In this document: piece by piece, positions 27,670 through 36,097 of the stretch
Layout of the letters: every line of letters begins with the position of its first letter
How positions within the stretch are numbered: the stretch's first letter is position 1
Assembly (NCBI RefSeq): GCF_000497755.1
Contig: NZ_AYOD01000035.1
Location: 372,001 to 436,000, forward strand
Direction: 5' to 3'
DNA length: 64,000 bases
Source: Aliihoeflea sp. 2WW
GTDB lineage: Bacteria > Pseudomonadota > Alphaproteobacteria > Rhizobiales > Rhizobiaceae
Made by a program: the position numbers and the translations under genes
The notes under the pieces: generated by a model
What the model was told of the DNA's origin: nothing
The model's database searches: none
Seen by the model: the letters and a program-made list of their open reading frames with translations, nothing else

Positions 27670-28434
27670 ATGCGCAGATTTCTTGCGGCCATTGCGATTT
27701 CCCTGTGCGTCGCTTTGCCGGCGCGCGGGCAGGAACCGGTCACTGTCTTTGCCGCCGCCAGCCTCAAGACCGCTCTCGACGCGATCAGTGAGTCTTGGTC
27801 GCAGGAAGAGGGCAGGCAAGCCACGGTTTCCTACGCCGGCAGTTCCGCGCTTGCCAGGCAGATCGAGGAAGGCGCGCCGGCCGATCTGTTCATCTCCGCA
27901 GATCTCGACTGGATGGCCTATCTCGCCGATCGCGACCTCATCGACACGGCAAGCGAGCGCCGCCTTCTCGGCAATCGCATTGTCCTCGTCGCACCGACAG
28001 ACTCCTCGGTCGAGCTTTCCATCGCGCCCGGGTTCGACCTTGCCGGCGCGCTCGGCGATGGACGACTTGCCATGGCCAATATCGACGCCGTTCCCGCCGG
28101 CCGCTACGGCAAGGCCGCGCTCGAAACGCTTGGCGTCTGGGACGACGTGGCCGACAAGGTCGCGCAAGCCGAGAACGTCCGCGCCGCGCTCCAACTCGTC
28201 GCGCTCGGCGAAGCGCCGCTCGGCATCGTCTACCAGACCGACGCGACGGCCGAGCCCGGCGTGCGCGTCGTCGGGACCTTCCCCGAAGACAGTCATGACC
28301 CGATCATCTATCCCGCCGCGCTGACGGTCGCGAGCGCCAATCCCGACGCCGCCGCCTTCCTCGATTATCTACAGGGCGATGAAGCGCGGGGCATCTTCGA
28401 GGAACAGGGCTTTACCGTCCTCGCCGGCGACTGA
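27670..28434 (+). CDS. modA: Molybdate ABC transporter substrate-binding protein ModA
   Basis: Periplasmic molybdate receptor, 254 residues, signal peptide about 1-23. The anion-binding residues sit in VFAAASLKTAL (near 27-37), SYAGSSALARQIEEGAPADLF (serine loop near 56) and GIVYQTDA (near 189). A GTGGGAGG-type ribosome site precedes the ATG. First gene of modABC, 105 nt after cysN. Molybdate uptake suits the PaoABC-like molybdoenzyme encoded 20 kb away. Confidence 0.94.
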   Translation: MRRFLAAIAISLCVALPARGQEPVTVFAAASLKTALDAISESWSQEEGRQATVSYAGSSALARQIEEGAPADLFISADLDWMAYLADRDLIDTASERRLLGNRIVLVAPTDSSVELSIAPGFDLAGALGDGRLAMANIDAVPAGRYGKAALETLGVWDDVADKVAQAENVRAALQLVALGEAPLGIVYQTDATAEPGVRVVGTFPEDSHDPIIYPAALTVASANPDAAAFLDYLQGDEARGIFEEQGFTVLAGD

Positions 28435-28440
28435 CCGGGA

Positions 28441-29142
28441 ATGGAGTGGCTGCAGCTTTCACCTGACGAATGGACCGCTGTGCGCCTGTCGATCTGGGTC
28501 TCGACCTGGGCGACCGTTTTCAGCCTGCCCTTCGGCATCCTCGTCGCCTATGCGCTCGCCCGATGGTCCTTCCCCGGCAAGGCGCTGCTCAACGGCCTCG
28601 TCCATCTGCCGCTGATCCTGCCGCCCGTCGTCACCGGCTATCTCCTGCTGCTCGCATTCGGCCGTCGCGGGCCGCTCGGCCAGTTCTTCGAAACGGTGTT
28701 CGGCCTCGTCTTCTCGTTTCGCTGGACCGGCGCCGCGCTGGCCGGCGCCATCATGGCATTTCCTCTGATGGTGCGGGCGATCCGGCTCTCCATCGAGGCG
28801 GTGGACCCAAAGCTCGAACAGGCGGCCGGCACGCTCGGCGCCCATCCGGCCTTCGTCTTCGCCACGATCACCCTGCCGCTCGCGCTGCCCGGCATCATCG
28901 CCGGCACCATCCTCGCCTTCGCCAAGGCGATGGGCGAGTTCGGCGCGACGATCACCTTCGTCTCCAACATTCCCGGCCAGACGCAGACCTTGCCGTCCGC
29001 CATCTACACATTCACGCAGGTTCCCGGCGGCGGCACCGGCGCGATGCGCCTGACGCTCATCGCCATCGCCGTCGCCATGTCCGCGCTCGTCGCCAGCGAA
29101 ATCCTGGCGCGCCGCGTGTCGCGCCGGATGGAGGGCGCATGA
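28441..29142 (+). CDS. modB: Molybdate ABC transporter permease ModB
   Basis: Membrane channel, 233 residues, five predicted helices, EAA loop EQAAGTLGAHPAFVFATI near 122-139 and the ModB-type AKAMGEFGATITFVSNIPGQ near 160-180. Start 6 nt after modA, stop overlapping modC by four bases. Confidence 0.94.
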   Translation: MEWLQLSPDEWTAVRLSIWVSTWATVFSLPFGILVAYALARWSFPGKALLNGLVHLPLILPPVVTGYLLLLAFGRRGPLGQFFETVFGLVFSFRWTGAALAGAIMAFPLMVRAIRLSIEAVDPKLEQAAGTLGAHPAFVFATITLPLALPGIIAGTILAFAKAMGEFGATITFVSNIPGQTQTLPSAIYTFTQVPGGGTGAMRLTLIAIAVAMSALVASEILARRVSRRMEGA

Positions 29143-30215
29143 GCCTCGACGTCGCGCTGCGCCACACCATGGGCGATTTCGCGCTCGACATCGCGTTCCG
29201 CTCGGCCGGTGGCCTGACCGCCCTCTTCGGCCCGTCCGGGTCGGGCAAGACGTCCGTCGTCAACATGATCGGCGGGCTGGTGCGACCCGATTCGGGCCGG
29301 ATATCGACGGATGACCGTGTGCTGGTCGACACCGGAACGGGCACGTTCCTGCCGCCGCACAAGCGCCGCATCGGCTACGTCTTCCAGGATGCCCGCCTCT
29401 TCCCGCACCTCACCGTGCGCCAGAACCTCGTCTATGGCCGTCGCTTCGTGCCGCAGGCCGAGCGCTACGGCGATTTTTCCGAGGCGGTCGATCTTCTCGG
29501 CATCGGGCACCTGCTCGACCGCAAGCCGGCCAGGCTTTCCGGCGGGGAGAAGCAGCGCGTCGCCATCGGACGCGCGCTCATTGCCAGTCCGCGCCTGATC
29601 CTGATGGACGAGCCGCTCGCCTCGCTCGACGACGCCCGCAAGGCGGAAATCCTGCCTTTCATCGAGCGTCTGCGCGATGAAGCGCGCGTGCCGATCGTCT
29701 ATGTCAGCCATTCCGTCGCCGAGGTCGCCCGGCTCGCCACCGATATCGTCGTGCTCGATCGCGGCCGCGTCAGCGCGACGGGCCCGGCGCGCGACGTCCT
29801 TGCCGGGCTCGACCTTCTGCCGGGTGCTGCCGGAGACGAAGGCGGCTCGCGTCTGGTGCTGGACTTCGAACGCCTCGACGCGGCAAGCGGCCTGTCGCTC
29901 TTCCGCTCGCCCGCGGGCCTGTGGCACCTGCCGCCCTCCACCCACAGGCCCGGCGACCGTGTGCCGATCTTCGTGCGCGCCTCCGACATCCTTCTCGCCA
30001 CGCAGCCGCCCGAAGGCATCAGCGCACTCAACGTCTTTGCGGGCCGCGTCGTTGGGCTGCGACCCGCGCATGCGCATGACCTTCTGGTCGATCTCGATTG
30101 CAATGGCGACCGTCTCACCGCCCGCATCACCCGTCATTCGGCCGCCCGGCTCGATCTGGCCGAGGGCATGGCCGTCCACGCCATCGTCAAGACCGTTCGC
30201 CTGAAGGAGAGCTGA
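29139..30215 (+). CDS. modC: Molybdate ABC transporter ATP-binding protein ModC
   Basis: ATPase with 358 residues: Walker [10 protein letters not shown] near 29-37, signature LSGGEKQRVAIGRAL near 127-141, Walker B LILMDEPLASLD near 149-160. The C-terminal quarter is a Mop/TOBE domain (SALNVFAGRVVGLRPA near 294) that binds molybdate and can feed back on transport. The ATGA overlap with modB supports the start. Confidence 0.94.
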   Translation: MSLDVALRHTMGDFALDIAFRSAGGLTALFGPSGSGKTSVVNMIGGLVRPDSGRISTDDRVLVDTGTGTFLPPHKRRIGYVFQDARLFPHLTVRQNLVYGRRFVPQAERYGDFSEAVDLLGIGHLLDRKPARLSGGEKQRVAIGRALIASPRLILMDEPLASLDDARKAEILPFIERLRDEARVPIVYVSHSVAEVARLATDIVVLDRGRVSATGPARDVLAGLDLLPGAAGDEGGSRLVLDFERLDAASGLSLFRSPAGLWHLPPSTHRPGDRVPIFVRASDILLATQPPEGISALNVFAGRVVGLRPAHAHDLLVDLDCNGDRLTARITRHSAARLDLAEGMAVHAIVKTVRLKES

Positions 30216-30218
30216 GCC

Positions 30219-30569
30219 ATGCTGGAACCGCCGCGCCTCAGCCTGCGCATCGACCTGCCGCCGAAAGGTCGGATCGGGCCGGGGAAGATCGCGCTTCTGG
30301 AGCACATCGCGGCCACGGGCTCGATCTCGGCCGGCGCGCGCGAGATGAAGATGTCCTACCGCCAGGCGTGGTCGCTGGTCGAGGAACTGACCCAGCTTTT
30401 CGGCCGGCCGGTCATCCTTGCGCAAAAGGGCGGTTCCGGTGGCGGCGGCGCCGAACTCACCCCGCTCGGCCTTGCCCTCGTCACCCGCTACCGCGCCATC
30501 GAGCGCGCAGCATCGAGCGCCGCGCAGGCGCATCTGGACGCACTCGCGCGGGAAATCGACGAAAACTGA
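30219..30569 (+). CDS. ModE-type winged-helix regulator lacking Mop domains
   Basis: A 116-residue protein equal to the N-terminal DNA-binding half of ModE: LysR-like helix-turn-helix with GKIALLEHIAATGSISAGAR and MSYRQAWSLVEELTQLF. The molybdate-sensing Mop domains of full ModE (about 260 residues) are missing. Such short ModE-like proteins are common in alphaproteobacteria. Three bases after modC and followed by a terminator, so it is the last gene of the mod operon. It may sense molybdenum status through a partner or not at all. Confidence 0.85.
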   Translation: MLEPPRLSLRIDLPPKGRIGPGKIALLEHIAATGSISAGAREMKMSYRQAWSLVEELTQLFGRPVILAQKGGSGGGGAELTPLGLALVTRYRAIERAASSAAQAHLDALAREIDEN

Positions 30570-30583
30570 GCCTTGAAAACACG

Positions 30584-30608
30584 AAAGCCGCGGAGAACCG
30601 CGGCTTTT
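30584..30608. terminator. Bidirectional terminator between mod operon and tRNA-Gly
   Basis: Perfect 10-bp stem AAAGCCGCGG / CCGCGGCTTT with AGAA loop, ending in T's on the plus strand and followed by A/T-rich sequence on the minus strand. It can end both the mod operon and the tRNA transcript. Confidence 0.85.
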
Positions 30609-30621
30609 CGGTGGGGATAAC

Positions 30622-30696
30622 TGGAGCGGGTGAAGCGATTCGAACGCTCGACCCCAACCTTGGCAAGGTTGTGCTCTACCCCTGAGCTACACCCGC
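30622..30696 (-). tRNA. tRNA-Gly (anticodon GCC)
   Basis: Minus-strand tRNA of 75 nt with encoded CCA. The acceptor stem is GCGGGTG/CACCCGC, the D arm GCTC-AGGGGTA-GAGC, the anticodon loop TTGCCAA with GCC, and the T arm contains TTCGAAT. It reads GGC and GGU glycine codons. Confidence 0.97.
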
Positions 30697-30837
30697 TCGC
30701 ACCCGGCATCGCCGGGAACGGGGCTTATATGGCCGAACTCGATTGTGATTGCAACAGGGAAATATCGCCGAACCAGCTTTCGCAACGGAGCCTCGCCGAC
30801 TATGAGGACGCATCTCGAACTCCCCTTGCGAGCACCC

Positions 30838-31347
30838 ATGCCGAAGACACAGGACGACCTCTTCAACATGCTTGCCGAACTCGGCATTCCGGTCGAGACC
30901 GTCGAGCATCCGCCGCTCTTCACCGTCGATGAATCGCAGTCGCTGCGCGGGCAGATCGCGGGCGGGCATACGAAGAACCTCTTCCTCAAGGACAAGAAGG
31001 ATCGCTTCTTTCTCCTGACGGTCGAGGAGACGGCCGAGGTCGACCTGAAACAGGTCCACCACGTCATCGGCGCGTCGTCGCGCGTTTCGTTCGGCAAGCC
31101 GGAGAAGCTGATGGAGTATCTCGGCGTCATTCCCGGCGCGGTGACGGCCTTCGGAGCGATCAACGATGCGGGCGGCAACGTCACCTTCGTCCTCGATGCC
31201 GCGCTGATGGCGCATGAGACGATCAACGCCCATCCGCTGGTCAACACCGCCACCACCTCGATCCGCGCCGACGACCTCGTCAAATTCCTGCGCGCCGCCG
31301 GACATGAGCCGCTGATCTTGAATGTTTCGGCCGTTTCGCCACATTGA
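30838..31347 (+). CDS. proX: Prolyl-tRNA editing protein ProX (YbaK-like)
   Basis: Free-standing deacylase that removes alanine mis-attached to tRNA-Pro, 169 residues from this ATG. The YbaK/ProX landmarks are HPPLFTVDES near 24-33, GGHTKNLFLKDKK near 41-53 (substrate lysine) and the GVIPGAVTAFG loop near 97. The ATG at 30838 matches the family N-terminus (MPKTQDDLF); an in-frame ATG at 30802 with a distant GGAG is an alternative. It stands alone between tRNA-Gly and thioredoxin. Confidence 0.87.
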   Translation: MPKTQDDLFNMLAELGIPVETVEHPPLFTVDESQSLRGQIAGGHTKNLFLKDKKDRFFLLTVEETAEVDLKQVHHVIGASSRVSFGKPEKLMEYLGVIPGAVTAFGAINDAGGNVTFVLDAALMAHETINAHPLVNTATTSIRADDLVKFLRAAGHEPLILNVSAVSPH

Positions 31348-31391
31348 CGACACGCCGCGCCGCGCACGCTTATCTTGAAAGGACAGTTCCC

Positions 31392-32348
31392 ATGCACCGC
31401 GATCCCGCACAGCCCGACTTCGCCGCCTCCATGGAAGGGGGCGCCGGTCTCGTCGGCGCCCAAGCCGCGCCGGCGGACGGGTTGATCAAGGACACGACGA
31501 CCGCAAGCTTCGGCGCCGACGTCGTGCAGGAATCGCGCAAGCAGCCCGTTCTCGTCGATTTCTGGGCGCCATGGTGCGGGCCTTGCAAGCAGCTCCAGCC
31601 GGCGCTGGAAAAGGTCGTCGCGGCCGCCAAGGGACGGGTCAAGCTCGTCAAGATGAACATCGACGACCACCCCTCCATCGCCGGGCAGCTCGGCATCCAG
31701 TCGATCCCCGCCGTCATCGCCTTCAAGGACGGCCAGCCGGTCGATGGCTTCATGGGCGCGGTGCCGGAAAGCAAGATCGTCGAGTTCATCGACAAGGTGG
31801 CCGGCCCGGGCAATGCCGGCGCGGCGATCGAGGATGCGCTGGCGGCGGCCGGCGAGGCGCGCGCGGCGGGCGATCTGCAGGGCGCTGTCGGCATCTATTC
31901 GGCCGTCCTCGCCGAGGAGCCCGGCCATCCGCAGGCCAGCGCCGCGCTCGCGACGCTTCTCCTCGACGCCGGCCAGAAGGACGATGCGCTGTCGGTGCTC
32001 GAACAGGTTCCCGCCGACAAGGCCGGCCATGCCGACATGCTCGCCGTCAAGGCGCGGCTCGATCTCGACGCGCAGGTCGCCGGGCTCGGCGATCCGGCAG
32101 CGCTCGAACGCCGCCTCGCCGCCGATCCGGCGGACCACGAGGCGCGCTTCGACCTCGCCTTGATCCAGAACGCGCGCGGCGACCGGGCGGCAGCGACCGA
32201 ATCGCTCCTCGCCATCGTCAAGGCCGACCGGGAATGGCGCGAGGACGGCGCGCGGGCGCAGCTCCTCAAGTTCTTCGAGGCCTGGGGCATGACCGACCCG
32301 GCGACGCTTGCCGCGCGGCGCAAGCTCTCCTCCGTGCTCTTCTCCTGA
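31392..32348 (+). CDS. ybbN: Thioredoxin/YbbN-type co-chaperone with TPR tail
   Basis: A 318-residue protein: residues about 35-140 are a thioredoxin domain with intact active site WCGPC (61-65), and 150-300 are helical tetratricopeptide-like repeats. The architecture is that of YbbN/CnoX, a holdase that protects proteins from oxidation and hands them to chaperones. Unlike E. coli YbbN (SXXC), both active-site cysteines are present, so redox activity is likely. AAAGGA precedes the ATG. Followed by a LON-domain gene, an arrangement often seen in Rhizobiales. Confidence 0.9.
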   Translation: MHRDPAQPDFAASMEGGAGLVGAQAAPADGLIKDTTTASFGADVVQESRKQPVLVDFWAPWCGPCKQLQPALEKVVAAAKGRVKLVKMNIDDHPSIAGQLGIQSIPAVIAFKDGQPVDGFMGAVPESKIVEFIDKVAGPGNAGAAIEDALAAAGEARAAGDLQGAVGIYSAVLAEEPGHPQASAALATLLLDAGQKDDALSVLEQVPADKAGHADMLAVKARLDLDAQVAGLGDPAALERRLAADPADHEARFDLALIQNARGDRAAATESLLAIVKADREWREDGARAQLLKFFEAWGMTDPATLAARRKLSSVLFS

Positions 32349-32443
32349 TCCTCCGGCCTTGAGGTTCACCGCCGCTGCACCACATAAATCGTGGAAGCGG
32401 AACCGGCCGAGTGGAACCGGCCCGGGCCAATGAGGGAGCAGCC

Positions 32444-33115
32444 GTGCAGGCGGGAAACGCACGTTATCGCAGCGCGAGGGACATACCGGAGATGGTGCCG
32501 GTGTTTCCGCTCGCCGGCGCACTGCTCCTGCCGGGCGGGCGCATGCCGCTCAACATCTTCGAGCCGCGCTATCTGGCGATGATCGACGCGATCCTGTCCA
32601 AGAGCCGCCTCGTCGGCATGATCCAGCCCGCGCTCGACGGCAGCCTGCGCGAGGATGGAGAGCCGCAGCTTTGCGAGGTCGGCTGCCTTGGCCGGCTGAC
32701 ATCCTTCGCCGAGACGGGGGACGGCCGCTATCTGATCTCGCTCCAGGGCGTCTGCCGCTTTCGGCTCGACCACGAGGCGCATGTCAAGACCGCCTACCGG
32801 CAGTGCCGCATCCTGCCCTTCGTCGCCGATCTCGACGAGGCGTCGGACACGAGCGAACTCGACCGTCCCGCGCTGCTGCGCGCTTTCCAGGCCTATCTGC
32901 AGGCGAACGACCTCGAGGCGGACTGGGATTCGATCCGGCGGGCCGAAAACCGGTCGCTGGTCAACGCGCTGTCGATGATGGCGCCTTATGGCGCGGCGGA
33001 AAAGCAGGCGCTGCTCGAAGCGCCGGATCTCAAGACCCGCGCCGAGACGCTGATCGCGATCACCGAGATGGCGCTCGCCCGCGACGGGGATCTGGGCGGC
33101 GGGAGCCTCCAGTGA
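32444..33115 (+). CDS. LON peptidase substrate-binding domain protein
   Basis: A 223-residue stand-alone N-terminal domain of Lon protease (PUA-like beta barrel plus helices). The signature [15 protein letters not shown] and [13 protein letters not shown] run from about 20 to 50. No ATPase or protease domain exists. GTG start at 32444 is supported by AGGGAG 5 nt upstream and agrees with the family N-terminus; a start at 32411 is less likely. Role unknown, possibly protein quality control. The stop overlaps the Trm112-like gene by four bases. Confidence 0.9.
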   Translation: MQAGNARYRSARDIPEMVPVFPLAGALLLPGGRMPLNIFEPRYLAMIDAILSKSRLVGMIQPALDGSLREDGEPQLCEVGCLGRLTSFAETGDGRYLISLQGVCRFRLDHEAHVKTAYRQCRILPFVADLDEASDTSELDRPALLRAFQAYLQANDLEADWDSIRRAENRSLVNALSMMAPYGAAEKQALLEAPDLKTRAETLIAITEMALARDGDLGGGSLQ

Positions 33116-33324
33116 CGACCCATCCCCCCGTCCGCAGCCGCCTCACCGATCCGAAGCTGCTGGAGCTTCTGGTCTGCCCGCTGACCAAGGGCGGCCTGGA
33201 ATATGACGAGGCGCGGCAGGAGCTCGTCTCGCGCCATGCGCGGCTTGCCTATCCGATCCGCGACGGCATCGCGGTCATGCTGCCATCGGAGGCGCGGGCG
33301 CTCGAAGACGACGAACGGCGCTGA
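33112..33324 (+). CDS. Trm112-family zinc-ribbon-like protein
   Basis: A 70-residue Trm112/UPF0434 protein ([17 protein letters not shown] near 18-34, then [18 protein letters not shown]). In eukaryotes Trm112 activates methyltransferases; the bacterial role is less clear. Only one cysteine remains of the zinc site, as in many bacterial members. GTG start in a GTGA overlap with the LON-domain gene. Confidence 0.88.
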   Translation: MTTHPPVRSRLTDPKLLELLVCPLTKGGLEYDEARQELVSRHARLAYPIRDGIAVMLPSEARALEDDERR

Positions 33325-33373
33325 TTTCCGGCGGGGGTCGAAATCGGCCTGCAAAAGGTCTATATGGCGCTGC

Positions 33374-33796
33374 ATGGGCCGCATCTACAAAACGCGCGCC
33401 TGGCACGATCAGCTCTCCCCCTCGCTGGAAGAGTTCGAACTGCTGGCGCTGGAAACCTACGCACACCTTCCGGAAACCTTCAGGCAACTGACGGGCGAGA
33501 TCGTCATTCTCATCGCGGAATTTCCGACCGACGAGATCATGGACGATCTGGCGCTCGAAACGCCGTTCGATCTGCTCGGCCTGTTCGAGGGCAAGGGCAT
33601 CGCCGAGCGATGGAACCCGCAATCGGGCGAAGGCCCGAACCGCATCACCCTCTACCGCCGCGCCATTCTCGATTACTGGTCGGAGAATGAGGAGACGCTG
33701 GGCGACATCGTCAGTCATGTCCTGATCCACGAGATCGGACATCATTTCGGCTTGTCGGACGACGACATGGAAAAGATCGAGGAAAACGCGGACTAG
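33374..33796 (+). CDS. Metallopeptidase family protein (zincin)
   Basis: A 140-residue small zincin with the zinc site HEIGHHFGLSD at residues 119-129, which supplies two histidines, the catalytic glutamate and a downstream aspartate. This matches the compact 'metallopeptidase family protein' group (MTG/possibly Zn-dependent), whose substrates are unknown. Residues 44-110 contain the conserved core with ITLYRRAILDYW. Fifty bases after the Trm112-like gene and probably co-transcribed. Confidence 0.87.
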   Translation: MGRIYKTRAWHDQLSPSLEEFELLALETYAHLPETFRQLTGEIVILIAEFPTDEIMDDLALETPFDLLGLFEGKGIAERWNPQSGEGPNRITLYRRAILDYWSENEETLGDIVSHVLIHEIGHHFGLSDDDMEKIEENAD

Positions 33797-33805
33797 CATT
33801 TTGCA

Positions 33806-33825
33806 GCCGGACGGTATCGTCCGGC
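33806..33825. terminator. Hairpin between convergent genes
   Basis: Perfect 8-bp stem GCCGGACG / CGTCCGGC with GTAT loop, between the metallopeptidase (+) and a minus-strand small gene. No U-tract on either side; likely a terminator or transcript end. Confidence 0.5.
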
Positions 33826-33893
33826 GTCGCACAAATGCGGCTGGAAAAGAATACTAGGGCGGCATCGCGGCATTCGCCAGAATGCCCGCCGCG

Positions 33894-34211
33894 CTAGTTC
33901 CCGACGGCCAGGGAAGGCCTCGGGATGGCAGCCTTGCGTGGCCGGTCGACGGGCATCGAGACCGGCGCCACCGGCTTCGGCCCCTGCTCGACGGAAGCTT
34001 TCGGCAGCGCCGCACGCTGAACCTTCGCCGGCGGTCGCACCGCCTTCTTCTCCGCCGGCCGCTCGATCTTCGCCGGTGGCGTTTGCGCCGCATCGTGCAT
34101 CCGTCGCGCCGCGTCGTCGCCGAGCCAGAGATAGGCCCCGCCCGCCAGCGCTGCCGTGAGCGCGCCGGTGACGATCCATTTTCCGGACTTCGATTTCCTG
34201 CGTCGTGCCAT
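33894..34211 (-). CDS. Small membrane-anchored Pro/Lys-rich protein, function unknown
   Basis: A 105-residue protein. Residues 1-11 are basic (MARRRKSKSGK), 12-30 a membrane helix (WIVTGALTAALAGGAYLWL), and the rest a Pro/Ala/Lys-rich extension that would lie in the periplasm. I do not recognise a family. The start at 34211 removes an upstream extension without homology features. The gene stands alone, downstream of an alpha-r14-like RNA on the same strand. Confidence 0.6.
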   Translation of the reverse strand: MARRRKSKSGKWIVTGALTAALAGGAYLWLGDDAARRMHDAAQTPPAKIERPAEKKAVRPPAKVQRAALPKASVEQGPKPVAPVSMPVDRPRKAAIPRPSLAVGN

Positions 34212-34269
34212 GCCGCGATTATGTCGGCAGACCCTTAAGAGGGCGTAAGCCGCGCCGCGGACCGCGCAC

Positions 34270-34376
34270 AAAAAAGGCCCGCCGGGGGAGGAGGTCCGGC
34301 GGGCCGATTTCCAGGCGACGCGGGAGGAGGTGCGTCGCCGACGTCTCGGGATCGGGGAGGAGGTCGATCCGTCGAC
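34270..34376 (-). ncRNA. Alpha-r14/'cuckoo'-type small RNA, copy 1
   Basis: Minus-strand RNA of about 107 nt with three successive hairpins, each exposing an anti-Shine-Dalgarno motif CCTCCTCCC in its loop. The stems are GGATCG../..CGATCC, GGCGACGC../..GCGTCGCC and GGCCCGCCGG../..CCGGCGGGCC, the last followed by six U's as terminator. This is the layout of the alpha-r14 (NfeR1/Smr14C) and CcsR 'cuckoo' RNAs of alphaproteobacteria, thought to pair with ribosome-binding sites of transport-gene messages. It lies downstream of the DUF982 gene. A second copy is at 39.8 kb. Confidence 0.85.
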
Positions 34377-34382
34377 TTCCCT

Positions 34383-34439
34383 TATCTAGGTATTCCGATT
34401 TATTTCGGCAATCGAAAAAATCGCATGGAAGCCATGCAA
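34383..34439 (-). promoter_or_regulatory. Promoter and upstream palindrome of small RNA copy 1
   Basis: On the minus strand -10 TAGATA (34388-34383) and -35 TTGCCG (34411-34406) are 17 nt apart. Exactly 9 nt further upstream is the palindrome TTGCATGG-CTT-CCATGCGA (34439-34421). The second RNA copy has the same element at the same distance. Confidence 0.7.
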
Positions 34440-34473
34440 AACCGTCTGCGACAATCTGTCAGGGCCGATACGC

Positions 34474-34716
34474 TCACGCGCCGAGGCGCGATTCATCGAC
34501 CGCCTGGACGAACATGTTGCGCGCAAGCTGCGGCGAGGTTTCGCCCCTGACAGCGCTGCGGCAGGCGCGATTGGCGGCATGATACCATTTGCCCCGCGTC
34601 GCCGGCCACGCCTCGGCGAGCGTCTGTGCCGCCTGCATGGCATCGCGGATTTCGAGCACGCGGTCGCCGGTTCGCAGCACGACGGGTTCGGGAAACTGGA
34701 CGTTCGTCGCGGTCAT
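34474..34716 (-). CDS. DUF982 domain protein
   Basis: An 80-residue DUF982 protein (EPVVLRTGDRVLEIRDAMQAAQTL near 10-33, WPATRGKWYHAANRACRSA near 38-56), a family confined mostly to Rhizobiales and of unknown function. The ATG at 34716 is chosen because AGGAGG lies 5 nt upstream; an in-frame start six codons earlier has none. It is just upstream of the small RNA on the same strand, but the RNA has its own promoter. Confidence 0.8.
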   Translation of the reverse strand: MTATNVQFPEPVVLRTGDRVLEIRDAMQAAQTLAEAWPATRGKWYHAANRACRSAVRGETSPQLARNMFVQAVDESRLGA

Positions 34717-34807
34717 GAAGCCTCCTCGCGCCATTTCACGCTTTATGTCGTTGTAATGCTTTCCGTGAAATTAAGTTCCCGTCAAGATGGCGAATTGGTG
34801 ACGGCGA

Positions 34808-36091
34808 TCAAAATCCGCTCACGCGCGGCGCCCAGGTCGAGAGGGCCGGGATGAATGTGATGAGCAGGAGCACGATCAGATGCGTCGCGAGAAAGGGCGG
34901 CATCTCGCGGACCAGCCGGCTGACCTTCAGATCGACCGCCGATGAGACGACGAAAAGGAGGCTCCCTACCGGCGGCGTGATCAGGCCGATCGTCAGGTTC
35001 AGAATCACGACGATGGCGAAATGGGTCGGGTCGATGCCGAGCGTCGTCGCGATCGGCGCCAGGATCGGCACCAGCACCATGACGCCCGGCAGTGGGTCCA
35101 TGAACAGGCCGAAGGCGAGCAGCAGCACGTTGACGGCGAGCAGGAAGACGATCGGCGACAATTCCATCGCGATGATCGCGGCGGCGAGCGTCTGCGGCAC
35201 GCTCTGGATAATCAGAACCCAGGCGAATGCGCGCGCGGCCGCGAGGATGAGCAGGACCGAGACGCTGACCAGCGCGGCGCGCAGGATGATCTCAGGCAAG
35301 GCGCGGATCTTCAGCGTGCGGTATACGAACATGCCGCACAAAAGCGCATAGAACACCGCAACGACCGAGGCTTCCGTCGGCGTGAAGACGCCGAAGCGGA
35401 TGCCGCCGATGATGATGACGATCAGGAGCAGGGCGGGGATGGCGTGGATGGTCGTGCGGATCATGTCGCGCACCGGCGGGCGCGGCTCGTCGCTCTTGTA
35501 GCCGCGCTTGCGGCTGACGAGGAAATTTGTCCCGCACAGTGCCAGCGCGATGATGAGGCCGGGCACGATGCCGGCGACGAAGAGCCCGCCGACCGAAACC
35601 TCCTGCACCTGCAGCGCGTAGATGATCATGATGATCGAGGGCGGGATGATGGGCCCCATGACGGCGGAGGATGCGGTCAGCGCGCCGGCATATGCCTTGT
35701 CGTAGCCGCTCCGTTCCATCATCCGCGTCATCATCGCGCCGGGTCCGGCGGCGTCGGCGAGCGCCGAGCCCGAAATGCCCGAGAACATCGCCGACGACAT
35801 GACGTTGGCGTAGCCGAGCCCGCCGCGCAGATGGCCGACGAACTGCGCGGCGAAGCGCAGCAGCACCATCGTCATCGCGCCGCCGGTCATCAGCTCGGCC
35901 GCCAGCACGAAGAACGGCACCGCCATCAGCGGGAAGGAATCGAGCCCCGAGAACATCTCCTTGACGATGACGAGCATCGGATAGTTCGAGCCGAAGGAGA
36001 CCGCCAGGAAGGCCGAAATCGCCAGCACGAACGCGATCGGAAAGCCGATGACGAGGAGGATCAGAAACGAGGAGAAGAGGATCGTGGTCAT
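34808..36091 (-). CDS. TRAP transporter large permease (DctM family), system 2
   Basis: 427 residues, about 12 membrane helices, with the DctM motifs GGLGYANVMSSAMFSGISGSA near 90-110, GPIIPPSIIMIIYA near 138-151 and LFMDPLPGVMVLVPIL near 320. Last gene of the second TRAP operon, 6 nt after the small permease. The presence of a proline/glycine-rich FMDPLPG in the second half is the usual substrate-channel signature. Confidence 0.92.
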   Translation of the reverse strand: MTTILFSSFLILLVIGFPIAFVLAISAFLAVSFGSNYPMLVIVKEMFSGLDSFPLMAVPFFVLAAELMTGGAMTMVLLRFAAQFVGHLRGGLGYANVMSSAMFSGISGSALADAAGPGAMMTRMMERSGYDKAYAGALTASSAVMGPIIPPSIIMIIYALQVQEVSVGGLFVAGIVPGLIIALALCGTNFLVSRKRGYKSDEPRPPVRDMIRTTIHAIPALLLIVIIIGGIRFGVFTPTEASVVAVFYALLCGMFVYRTLKIRALPEIILRAALVSVSVLLILAAARAFAWVLIIQSVPQTLAAAIIAMELSPIVFLLAVNVLLLAFGLFMDPLPGVMVLVPILAPIATTLGIDPTHFAIVVILNLTIGLITPPVGSLLFVVSSAVDLKVSRLVREMPPFLATHLIVLLLITFIPALSTWAPRVSGF

Positions 36092-36097
36092 GATGCG

